From Episyrphus balteatus (lineage: Eukaryota > Arthropoda > Insecta > Diptera > Syrphidae), in NCBI RefSeq assembly GCF_945859705.1, contig NC_079136.1, positions 82,646,867 through 82,710,866 on the forward strand: a DNA stretch of 64,000 nucleotides, in the 5' to 3' direction. The notes below the pieces were generated by a model. It searched no databases, had not been told where the DNA came from, and worked only from the letters and a program-made list of their open reading frames with translations. Made by a program: the position numbers and the translations under genes. This document shows positions 34,761 through 44,549 of the stretch, piece by piece (the first letter of the stretch is position 1; each line of letters begins with the position of its first letter).

Positions 34761-35325
34761 GGGATAGGGCAGATGTCTGGAATTTTGGATATGTATTGGT
34801 TCGAAAATCTCTTTTTAAAGCCGTATAATAATGACCTCCGTCTTTATATGCTTGATATATTTGTTTACTAATTGCTTCTTTTTGTTTAAATTCTGCAAAA
34901 TTCCGATAGCCGCCTTGATTTTCAGTATTTTTTATATTATTCTATTCCTGGCAAAATGTTTTTCTCTTGCTGCATAAACTAATTGCGGAAATGTTTTTGT
35001 TTTACCAGTCGTACTTGATTAAGTAACACCAATAACACTTTCCAAACCATATTTCACTGATAATCCAATTATTCCGCTTAATTCAGCTAAACTTCCATTT
35101 TTTTTATAATCTTTTACAAATGCCGATATAGCTTTTTCTATCAGCTTGTCTTATTTCTTTTTCTGTTGTTGCTAACTCGTATTCTAAGTCATGTACGTAT
35201 GCGTCAAAATCAACATCATCAACCGGCTCGTCGTCTTTATAAATAGTATTTCCCGGACCTAGATAATTGTGACCCGAATATGTTAAACCGTCAAATTTTA
35301 TTTTCATACTGAAATATACTTTGTA
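34761..35325 (-). pseudogene. Densovirus-like VP1 phospholipase A2 region (endogenous viral fragment)
   Basis: The minus-strand frame 35337-35104 has the two signatures of parvovirus VP1 phospholipase A2: the calcium loop GHNYLGPGN and the catalytic helix DAYVHDLEY (HDxxY). They are followed by an acidic/basic segment ending RQADRKSY. Downstream sequence to about 34761 continues the VP1-like region but in other frames, with a stop. The PLA2 motifs themselves look intact. In parvoviruses this domain helps the capsid leave the endosome. No NS1 gene or terminal hairpin is visible, so this is an integrated fragment. The alternative is a PLA2-like domain captured by another mobile element. Confidence 0.72.
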
Positions 35326-35337
35326 TTTCCAAACCAT

Positions 35338-36001
35338 ATTTCACTGAGAGCAGGACGCAAATGGTTTATTACATATTTTATTTTTACACATACAAACACA
35401 CGTCTACAAAACAGAAAATAAAACTCCGAGCAATAAAAAACGAGTAAAATATTTAATTCAATATTTTTATATTTAACAACAAATCTTTATTGATAAGCGT
35501 TTAACTATGCCCATTACCTGTTGGTTCTTATGAAATTAAACTCGAGTTTTTTTTTTTTTATAAAGAAACACTTTTATTGTTTTAAGGACACCGTCTGTTT
35601 AATTCAGTGTTTAAACTTCAAAAACAAATAAATCCAAAAACAAATAAATCCGAGAGAAAGAGAAAAAATGTCTAAACCAGAATCGCAAATCAAAAGTCAC
35701 GACTATTCACATTAAGGGTTTCACAAAAACTGAATTTTATTCAAAGACAAAGAATACATGATAGATTGATAAAAAGTGCAAATCAAATTAAAAGTGCAAC
35801 TATGGAATAATATTCAAGCGTGGGAACAGGTAAAAAACGAAAATATACAAATCGGAAAATGAGATCCGTGAAACCCAAAAATTGTAACTGTTCACACGCT
35901 TGCATAAATTAATGACAAAAAAGATTATGGTTGCACTTTACAAAAAATGAAGTTTGAACATAATTAATAGCAACAAGATTATTGTTGCACTTTACAAAAA
36001 A
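35338..36001. other. AT-rich sequence with a small direct repeat
   Basis: GGTTGCACTTTACAAAAAAT and TTGTTGCACTTTACAAAAAA occur at about 35929 and 35983. No gene is seen. Confidence 0.5.
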
Positions 36002-36298
36002 TTAGTTAAAATGAAATATGAACACCGTCTTCTTATGTTTGTCCGTTGGCTCGTTACAAAAGAGATTAAAAATTATATCAAGTGAAGTTGGTTTTAGTTT
36101 ACAATATAAAGCTGTGTTCAGCAACAATTCAACAGTATATCCATAATTGGAGTTGCCACTTACTTGTTTTGGTTTATCTATAATCAAACCAAGCTCTTCC
36201 CGAAAACTCTTTTGAACTAAAATTTTCTTTTCTTGTTTAAGTTTTTTGTTGGCCATTTTTGTAACGAGTTGTTTAGCTTTGAGGTTCTGCTGGCACAA
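36002..36298 (-). pseudogene. Transib/RAG1-like transposase fragment, central
   Basis: The minus-strand frame reads KILVQKSFREELGLIIDKPK, QVSGNSNYGYT, then KLKPTSLDIIFNLF. The family pattern is IQxxFxxxxGLxVDKPKxGxGNxNDGNTARRFF...TGxDxxLIxxF. Several usual residues have changed (NYGYT for NDGNT), so this copy is degenerate. In RAG1 the corresponding segment is the one with NGNFARKLM. Confidence 0.65.
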
Positions 36299-36908
36299 AA
36301 ATCATCCCTAGCTAGCTCAGCTGTGGGTTCTTTTACCTCCTCGTTATCAAAAAAAAATCGACCCCCCTTTACCCGTTCATCACTTCCTCCTCATCTTCCC
36401 TTTTTCAAATAATTTAGAAAATCATATTAATTTTGTTAGCATAAGTTTTAATTAAAATTCAAATTCTTAACAGAATAGTTATTCATTATTATTTTTCACA
36501 TTAGGATTCAATTTTTAAAAAAAATTTATTTAAAAGTATCTTTATCTTTTTTATATCTTGAAAATCAAAATTATGGCAAATACTTCTTTTGTAGATAAAA
36601 GTACTCAATTCGAATTTATATTATTTTAAAAAAGGGCAATGCTTATTAAATTATATAAATGTCCTTTTTGACATACACAACATGAAATAACTTACCCCCA
36701 AAATTATTCGTCGCAGTGGCCACTCTTCCGATGAATCTTGGAGTATTTTCTTTTTTGGTGCTTTCCTTTTAACACTTCTTGAATTTCGTTGAATTATTTA
36801 AAATTTAATAAATATCACCGCACTTTCTTCTTTATCTTGAATAAGACTAGCTAAAAGCATATTATATATATATATATATATATATATGTACATATATAAG
36901 CACATATA

Positions 36909-36953
<45 letters not shown>

Positions 36954-37031
36954 ATATATTGCAAAAATTCACCAAAAAAAACTTAAATTATTTTGATTTT
37001 CAAAAAAAATTATAGATATCACAATTTACAA
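36299..37031. other. AT-rich spacer including (TA)n microsatellite
   Basis: No coding match is seen. The (TA)n tract at 36859-36960 is listed separately. This gap replaces the part of the transposase that should contain LHAWIRFFE-like residues. Confidence 0.5.
36859..36960. repeat. (TA)n microsatellite
   Basis: About 100 bp of TA dinucleotides with short interruptions (GTACA, AAGCACA). Confidence 0.97.
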
Positions 37032-37634
37032 TTATGTTTTTAATATAAAAACCAAAAAAAAAAAATGAATTAAAAAATTTGATTTGATATTTTTGTTTGC
37101 TTTCTTCGCAAATAAAGCGATTATTGAAACGTTTCTTATGCTGCCGCCGCAAACGATGACGTTTCTTGTTTTCCACTTAGATTTTAGATTTTCATCCTCT
37201 GGTCTAGCTGTAACGTTTTCTAAATTGTTTATTAGACGACTTGTAGCACCACATATAGTAAATGAGGAACTTGATCGAGTATTTGTCAAAACCTGAGCCA
37301 CTTTTCCGTCTATCATGGTTAGGAAAAGTTGATGTTTTATCTGCACTTCCTTCCCATTTTTATTTACCAAAGATGGTAACAAGTTCATTATTTGGCTTTT
37401 AATATTTTCCACAACAGTTTTAGTTTTTTCTGGAGTCTATTTTTTCAAAAACTCGATTGAAATAGGCGTACAAAATCGTACAGATGAAGGGACGGGATTC
37501 TGCCAAATATTACCAGTTGCTTCATCGATAAACCTGATGGATTTTTCTATGGAACAATCCTTGATTAAAAGATAATCGACTGTGAACAAACTGGCCCTAA
37601 GTCTTTTACGCAGCTGGATTCCATTTTGAATCCT
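37032..37634 (-). pseudogene. Transib/RAG1-like transposase fragment, N-terminal side of core
   Basis: On the minus strand: IWQNPVPSSVRFCTPISIEF (37520-37440), a stop, then VENIKSQIMNLLPSLVNK, IKHQLFLTMIDGKVAQVLTN and the remnant of the zinc-binding CxxC (only ICGAT remains). The family order is NPxPSSxRFCRPIxxxF, MIDGKVCNxLTxTxSxxxCxICGATP. The same order is found in RAG1 (EAKPNSELCCKPLCLML then the CTLC site). The catalytic Asp upstream (CDGSSG-like) is not in this fragment. The piece ends upstream in a MITE. Confidence 0.7.
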
Positions 37635-37860
37635 GTGCCCATGTTCTGTAACTTTTATCACTGGCGATAAAATATTTGAATGACTTTAAAATCCATTAAA
37701 TCTCATCAAAATAAAAGAAATTTTGTTCCAGATCATAATTTATTAATTCATAATATCTGAATTTGAAAGACAGTTTGCTTTATTTATGGAAGAAAATTGA
37801 TTTTGAAGACGTTGAAAAACGTTTATCGCCAGTGATAAAGTTACAGAACAGGGGCCCTGG
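37635..37860. mobile_element. 226-bp MITE with ~38-bp terminal inverted repeats
   Basis: TTCTGTAACTTTTATCACTG then GCGATAAA at the left is matched by its complement at the right (TTTATCGCCAGTGATAAAGT, then TACAGAACAGGGG). A single base is missing in one arm. The ends (GGGCCC/CCTGTGCCC) resemble the common GGGCCCTxTTCTGTAA MITE ends. No target duplication is obvious. It lies against the Transib fragment. Confidence 0.8.
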
Positions 37861-39080
37861 CTTTACATCGTTTTTGCAGTAGTATACCCTCTCTATTTGT
37901 TCACAGTGGACATGCAGCATGGTGTCCAGTGTTGGTTCAGATCAGACTTCAGAGGTTTCCTATTAGTGTTTTCGATGTGCTCTCGAAAATTTCTTAACAC
38001 TTGATGATTGCGGTTTCTTTTTTTTTTTTATTAAAGTCACTTTAAAAAAAGATGTTTTACGATTTTACCAATAATCTTCTTAAATGAATTTTACAAATAA
38101 TCAGTTTATTATAAAAAGAAAAGATAATGAATAATTCGCTCTACAGTTAAACACACTTTTAAATTTCGAATAGTTTTATTTTATAAACTTAACAGATTAC
38201 TTGAACTAAAACGAAGACCGGCCAGGCTCAATGACAATTTACAACTGACTCAATTATATAATACGAAACTACTTTGCTGGATTTTGTCTACTGATCATCC
38301 CATTATCCCGTTGTGTCGTTTGGTGGTTGTTCGTTATGTTGCTTTGTTCTGTGTTTTGTCTGTGTGTTAGTGTTAGTTATTGTCTTGTTGCTTCGTCTTA
38401 GGTGTCCTGTGTTGGTCGTTCGTTCCTGTTCACTACTCATCCCACATTCATGTATTATTGAAAATAGTTTTAAGAAGGAAAAAAATAAGTTATATGGAAT
38501 AGGTTTGGCACGTCCGATTTGCAAGGCAACCTTACCTTACCTTACCTTACCTACGATTGCCCAACTATATAAGTATGGAGAAGAAGCTACTGAACTTCCC
38601 CTATTCTCTCTTCGCTCTCTTCTCGTTACAGATGCTCTTTCGAAACGTTTAAAAACAAATAAAATTAAAACAATAGCGCAAAAATCAACCGAACACCGTT
38701 GTTGGCTTAACCAACGTTTATTTTAAAAAGAAAATCCGAAATATTTAATTTGTTTTATTAATTCTAAAGAACAGCTTTTATTTCCTAAAATAATAGTACA
38801 TTTTTTTATTAGTTTTTGGTTTTATATAATGTTATCTTACGTTTAGACTTTTTCTTTAACTATTGTTACAATTTTTTCTTTAACTTTTTGTGACTATTGT
38901 TACAATTTTTTCTTTAACTTTTTGATAAGCTCTTTTGAGTGGTCAACTTTTCGTTATGAGATTTCAATCAAAATGTCAGATTTTTGCCGCGTATTTAAAA
39001 GGACAAAAAAGAATAATTTAAGAATGAGATGGCTATATTTTTTGCAAATATATTGCGCTTTTTCTTGGAATTAACATGTA
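37861..39080. other. Unassigned; contains a shared 100-bp repeat and (ACCTT)n
   Basis: A segment at about 38503-38610 (GGCACGTCCG, AAGGCAACCTTAC, TACGATTGCCCA, TATGGAG) recurs at 40218-40300, so it is part of a dispersed element. (ACCTT)n with about five units lies at 38528-38552. The 137-codon + ORF at 38313-38726 is built from this low-complexity sequence and is not supported as a gene. Confidence 0.5.
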
Positions 39081-39795
39081 GTTTGGAAGGTGCTGCCAAG
39101 TTCGCTTAACAACCGTGATACACACATTGGGAATATATTCATTGACTTTGACTTTGTTCCGTCCTATTTCAACCGTAGAAGGAGCTTGATATAGGTTGAA
39201 TGTAAGCAAGATTAGGCCAGGTTGTTGAAATAAAACTCAGCCTTAAGAACTTCTAACCACATCTCAACATCGAAGGCCAGCGAGCATTATATAAGTATTA
39301 TGTAATATTAGTTATCTCTCTCATTTTGTGTGCTCGACTATATAAAAGGTAGAACCTCAATTCTTTTTTGTAGCTCTTCATTTTCAATAAAACAAGTGTG
39401 TTAATTTACAAGATATAAAATCTCTTTTTATTCTTTCAATCCCAACACAGGTGGGATGAATTTGCCATCAATAAATTTGTTAAATTTATAGGCCTCAGTT
39501 ACGTTTTGTTCGCTCATTCCCTCAACTATACCGGATTCTGATCCTATTCTGTGCCTTTTGAGGAGTTGAGACGGTTGTGATATTTGATAACATGCACTGG
39601 GCACGTGTCTGCAATATTTGTTAGTTTGAAAAACTTTTCGGCAACCTTATCACTATTTGCTAAGATAAGAATACTACCATCACGTAGTTGGGTAATATTA
39701 TCGTATTCGGTGCTAATACCATCGATAACTTTTTTTAACACAAAAATACTGACAGATGAGATGGGATTCTCCCCGCTCTTTTGTGAGATAACCAC
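39081..39795 (-). pseudogene. LINE (Jockey-type) ORF1 fragment, split by a solo LTR
   Basis: The minus-strand frame 39795-39544 (NPISSVSIFVLKKVIDGIST, ITQLRDGSILILANSDKVAE, HNRLNSSKG) matches the ORF1/gag-like protein of Jockey-clade LINEs (SPFxIxKxI...LRxGxLLI...LNSSKG). The reading continues past a frameshift with MSEQNVTEAYKFNKFIDGKF up to the solo LTR at 39447. It resumes on the other side of the LTR (below 39223) as LILLTFNLYQAPSTVEIG. Confidence 0.78.
39223..39447 (+). mobile_element. 225-bp solo LTR with 5-bp target duplication
   Basis: It starts TGTTG and ends CAACA (matching inverted ends) and is flanked by an exact CAGGT duplication (39218-39222 and 39448-39452). Inside are TATATAAAAG (about 39340) and AATAAA (39386). 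TG...CA ends, 5-bp duplication and small size suit a Ty1/copia-type LTR. No internal sequence or second LTR remains, so it arose by LTR-LTR recombination. It is inserted in the LINE ORF1. Confidence 0.9.
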
Positions 39796-40587
39796 GAATT
39801 TGAGATTTTTGGAAAGGTTTTATTTGGGAGAGTTGGAAATATTTCATGTGTTATAGTTTTTTGTTTTTTTTGGAGGGTTCGATAATAAGGAGACAGCCCT
39901 TCATATCGATTCCCTTAAGCTTTTGACCCCATTTTGGGAAAAGATTAAGGGAAAAAACTTATTAACCACGTACAAAACGATGAAAATTTGCTTTATTAGC
40001 GAAAAACAAAGAAAATACAAACGGTTAGTAATAAACCACTCGGGAGAGAAAAGGACGGATTTATAACACTACTTATCGAGTCGCTGTCAAATTCGCAAGA
40101 TGATTTTTAATCATCGAGAGCAAGACGGAGACTGAAAAGAAAATAATATAATGAATAATAACTCATGTATTTATTATTAATAGTTATAAAGAATGGAACA
40201 GATTAGTTATAAGAATTGATTCGGCACGTCCGTTCGACTTTCAAGGCAACCTTACTACGATTGCCCAGTATGGAGAGGAAGCAAACTTCCCCTATATCCT
40301 CTTAGACAAAGAATAATTTTTTTTACGATTTTTTCGGATCTTTTCGTGAGAGAACGAAATCCGAAAGAAATTATATTTTTCCGATCTCTCACGAATGATA
40401 AAAAGAGACAAAAAATAATTTAATTCGTTTCGAGAGAGAACTGAAATTTGCGGATACCGAGAATAGTATCTGTATGAGAATTTTATTTTTTTCGGATCGT
40501 GAGAAGATCGGAAAAATGTGAGAAGTATTGATATTTTTTTAATTCGCGAACGATATTTTACGAACCCTGGTTTAGATTTCCAACTTT
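39796..40587. other. Unassigned AT-rich sequence
   Basis: It carries the second copy of the shared repeat (40218-40300). At 40310-40560 the sequence is rich in TTTTTTCGGATC / GATCTCTCACGA-type motifs (degenerate short repeats). No gene is seen. Confidence 0.45.
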
Positions 40588-40589
40588 TA

Positions 40590-41358
40590 TAGCTTTTCAC
40601 ACCAAACCCAAAAACGCGGTTTATGGCAAAAAGTTTTCAAAAACCTGAAAAGCGTTCACACCACAAGTTTACAGGTTTTTGTTTGACATTTAAAATGTTT
40701 TGACATCCAAATGTCAAGTTTTCAATGGGATTTAATTTTTGTTGTTTAAATCAGCTTGAGCTCACAAAATTGATCAAATAAAATGAACTCTGACAATTTA
40801 AATATAATTTTATTTATTTGGTCGTTAAATTATGTAGTTTCATTTTAATTTCTTCCGGAGAATAATATATTGTCCCCCCCCCCCCCCCACAAATTATTTA
40901 GACATTTTTTCGGCTGCCTTTGAGCTGTGACTCTTTTTCAGCCCAAAGTTCCAACAGGAACTCTTCATCTTCGGTCCCCCACATCTTTTTTTTTTTGTTT
41001 TTTTTTCTGCTCTGCCATTTTCTATAATTAATGAAAGAAATAAAAAAAGAAATTTAATTCATATTATCAAAAAAAAATCAACAACTGCATTTGTAAAACA
41101 ACTAGCTATCTTTGCCTGTCAGTTCTTTTTTTTTTTGTCCGTTGAATTGTTGCTGAATTCCTCAAAAGGTTTGTTTGGTTATTTCGTTTGGAATTGAATG
41201 TTTTTATTTTCAGGTTTTTGACGAGTTTAATCAAAAACTTGTGTTTTACGAAAACTTGTGGTTAATGAAAAATGTATGGAAAACTTGTGTTTTTGATATA
41301 CATAAGTTTTTAGGGTTTTTCGCAAAAACCGCGTTTTTGGTTTGGTGTGAAAAGGCTA
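40590..41358. mobile_element. 769-bp non-autonomous DNA transposon with TA duplication
   Basis: The ends are inverted copies: TAGCTTTTCACACCAAACCC at the left, and at the right the complement of TAGCCTTTTCACACCAAACC. Both continue AAAAACGCGGTTT. TA flanks each end (40588-40589, 41359-41360). There is no transposase. A run of 15 C lies at 40874-40888. The inner arms repeat ACTTGTG/ CACAAGT-like motifs. Confidence 0.8.
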
Positions 41359-41360
41359 TA

Positions 41361-43027
41361 AGGGTGTATGTAAGCAAGTTGGCGGTTTTCTGACAAAAAT
41401 GCCTTTACTTAAATATCCGAACTTACTCTTAATCTTATTTGATCAAATTTGTTAAGGATTCCGTTTATTCTTATATATTGAATTTTTATTTTTTATTGCT
41501 TACATTATTTTCAGTTGTTTTAAAAAAATGCAAATTTTAACACAAAAATATTTAAATATTAAAAAGTATATGAAAATTAAAATCATCATATATTCCAAAA
41601 TCTATTGCAAATACATTTTTGAAAAATGTACCTTAACTGCTGAAATCAGAAAACAGGATTAAAAAAAAAAATCAAAAATGGATGTATAATATTAACAACA
41701 AAATTATTTAAATTTTGTGTTAAACATCCTATAAATACGTAATATAAACATAATAAAACAAAAGAATAATTAAACAATATAATAGTCAGTGCAAAAAATT
41801 CGGAATTGCGAATGAAAACGAATCAATAAAATATTGTTCTTCTAAGAAATTCAATATTAAAAAAAATACATACTACTACTTTTTTCAAAGCTTTTTTTAT
41901 CAATATTATTTTAAGCAAAACAAAAAACAACAAAAAATAATCTAGATATTTTAAAATAAATATAAAAAAAAATTGTATTTTTAGAGTCACAGATTTCTAT
42001 ATGAATAAATTAAAGAAAAAAAAAAATACATCAAACAAAAATAATGTTCACTATTCACTAAAAAATCAAGTTTAGGTGTAATATTTTGTTTGTGATATAT
42101 ATATACGAATATATTGTTATATTGTAAATTTAAAAACAAAAATATTATAAATAATCTTATTATTTTTTTAAGAAGAAACAAAAAATGAAATTGTATATAT
42201 ATAATTACGAAAAATAGTTATTATAATAATTACCATAACATAACATACATATATTATATATTTTAATGTAAAATTTGAATTCGAAAAATGTGTACATGTT
42301 TTTATTAAGAATATAGATGTTTAAAATATATTATATATATGAAAAAAATAAATAAATACATTTATAATGAAGGAGAGTAAAAGATATTCAAAATAAATAT
42401 AATAAAATTAAAGTTGTTCATTATTAAATTTTTTTGACTTTTTTCAGTTCATCGCTGGTTTAAAAATTGTTGAAAATCTTTCATCGTTTTTATGACCGAT
42501 GTAGTTAATATTATGAATTAATTCATCATATTGATAAACAAATTGTGAAAATGGAAAAAGAAATTTTTTTCATCAATTTGATGAACGAAGTTCATGAATG
42601 ATTAACGGATTTGATCAGTTCTTAAAAACTTCATCATATCGATGAACAATGTTTCATAATATTCATGAAAAGGTTCACTGACTAAAATTGATGAATTTTT
42701 CATCATTCTGATGATTTTTTCATGAATATAATGTACCTTTTTTTCAGTGCAGAAGGAGATGAGAAACCTCTGACGTCATACTGGTTTGCCTACAAACTCG
42801 GATTGAAGCTTTTGGTTAAGTATGCATGAAAAGATTGACGCTTTTGGCTAAGTATGGGTGAAAAGTCGGACGCTTGTGGCTAAGTATGCGTGAAAACATT
42901 GTGGTTACACTGTGTGTGTATTTCACATTTATTCACGAAAACTAATGAAATTACAACAACACGAAATAAACAAATGGGTTTTGAGGGGTAAAACATACGA
43001 AACTTTCCGATCTCCTTCTGGGTATCT
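41361..43027. other. Very AT-rich intergenic sequence
   Basis: 41,500-42,420 is almost pure A/T with no ORF of interest. At 42,430-42,740 the motif TTCATCAT(A/T)TTGATGAA recurs and forms many small palindromes. At 42,810-42,890 a ~33-bp motif (GCTTTTGGCTAAGTATG.GTGAAAA) repeats three times. Confidence 0.6.
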
Positions 43028-43322
43028 GGGGCCCTATTTTGTAAAACGATTATTGTTGAAGCTACTTCGTTTTCGTTGAAATGCGACTACGTATTACGAT
43101 AATCGTTTTACTTCAACGATACTCGTTTATCTTTACGACTGCCATACCTATCGTTTAATTATCATTTAGATGTCATAATATTATTGCGTTTGCTGGTAGA
43201 ATTCATTCGGTTTAGTTTGGCTAAACGACTTTCTCGTTAATCATAATCGCTCTTTGTCGAGACTATCATTTACTTCAGTATCGTTGACTTGTCGCTCGTT
43301 TCGTATTACGTAATAGACCCCC
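43028..43322. mobile_element. Possible MITE of about 295 bp
   Basis: Left GGGGCCCTATTTTGTAAAAC and the reverse complement of the right (GGGGTCTATTACGTAATACG) match loosely. The interior is full of CGTTTTA/TTCAACGA palindromic motifs. The ends are diverged and no target duplication is evident. Confidence 0.5.
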
Positions 43323-43663
43323 TGACCACATTTATTGGATCGTTATCAACAGCGTCGACAGGGGTCGCTTCAAAGACTTAATATTTCTGTGGTGAGAAGA
43401 ATAAGCCGTAACCTCTTAAACGGACTGCAATTTACCAAAGGGTTGAGTTTGAGGTCGGGACTGACACGAACACCTGTCCATTCATTCGATGATATGAAAT
43501 CGGGTAAGTTCTCTTAAGTCCTTCTTGATTAGTTTTCAAACGAACAAAGCATCACGTTTGCACCAGAAATATTTTTGATGCAAAAACATCACACGTTAGC
43601 CACTTGTAACCCAAGATCGTAGATTTCAAAAATTAATAATGTAAATTGACTTGCCTTCAACTA
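43323..43663. other. Unassigned sequence
   Basis: A + ORF at 43335-43517 (RRQGSLQRLNISVVRRISRN) has no recognisable family. It may be exonised or chance. Confidence 0.35.
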
Positions 43664-44547
43664 AACTCCTGCTCAAAATTAACGCACACTTTTTTTTTCT
43701 TTAGTTATACCCCTGCATCTTGTTTGAAATGGCTTTAAAATTATTTGTTGTATTTTTTTGTGTTTGCTTATTGTTTAGCAAGTCAGAAAAATGCTAAATT
43801 GCAACAGTATTATTAAACTGAAAACTGATATTAAAATAATTTTTGTTTTTTAAGAAAAAAAATTTAAAAAAATGGAAACGCGTGACAGTTCTTTCCAATA
43901 ATTTTTTTCAATACTTGGCATTGTCTCCTCTAGCGCATATGGTAATTTGGAGTCGTCTATTCATTCCACGAATTAAGTTTTGAAGGTTTTGTTGTAACTT
44001 TTCTTTCACTGCAGTTTTCTGTTAATCAAGAATGCTTGGAGGTGGATTTCGGCCGCAAATGTATTTTTTTCAACATTTCCTAGACATGTTCTATTGAATT
44101 TACATCCGGATATCTGTGTGGTCAATTCAAAGGTGGCACATTTTAATCATGAAGATATTCTCAAACCACTCTAGCATGCATTATCGTGCATCAGACTGAT
44201 TTGTGGACCAAATCTAGGGGTGATTGGAACCGCATGCTGTTCGAGAATATCAGCCAAGTATCTTTGGGTACTTAAATTAGGTCTATTAGATCTCACTAAC
44301 TCCGTAGGTGTTGTGAGGCAGAGTTTACTCCATGAAAATTTATGACTCATCTCTAAAAGGTTCGCGGGTTGACAGATAGACTTCAGCATACCTCTCCAAA
44401 TCTTCCCCACAAACATTTTATTCCATACCTTCAATTTAAGCTAACTCCTGTCTTATTTGAGAAAATAACCACGATACTGTGAGATAAAGTAATAGTAGGA
44501 CTTTTATGTAAAATAAATATGATGTGCGTTAAATATGAGCAGGAGTG
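43664..44547 (-). mobile_element. Internally deleted Tc1/mariner transposon with both terminal repeats
   Basis: The ends AACTCCTGCTCAAAATTAAC and the complement CACTCCTGCTCATATTTAAC are inverted repeats flanked by TA (43662-43663; 44548-44549). On the minus strand the transposase 3' half is readable: TQRYLADILEQHAVPITPRF, LMHDNAC (catalytic Asp region), then in broken frames YPDVNSIEHV and RPKST. This is the D..HDNA...SPDLNPIEHxW signature of Tc1 transposases. The 5' half is deleted, and stops and frameshifts break the rest. Confidence 0.87.
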
Positions 44548-44549
44548 TA

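Noticed and set aside
38313..38726. 137-codon + ORF
   Set aside because: It is built from low-complexity GTGTT/ACCTT repeats and shared transposon sequence and has no family.
41987..42181. 64-codon minus-strand ORF
   Set aside because: It lies in very AT-rich DNA with Phe/Ile/Leu/Tyr-biased composition, as expected by chance.
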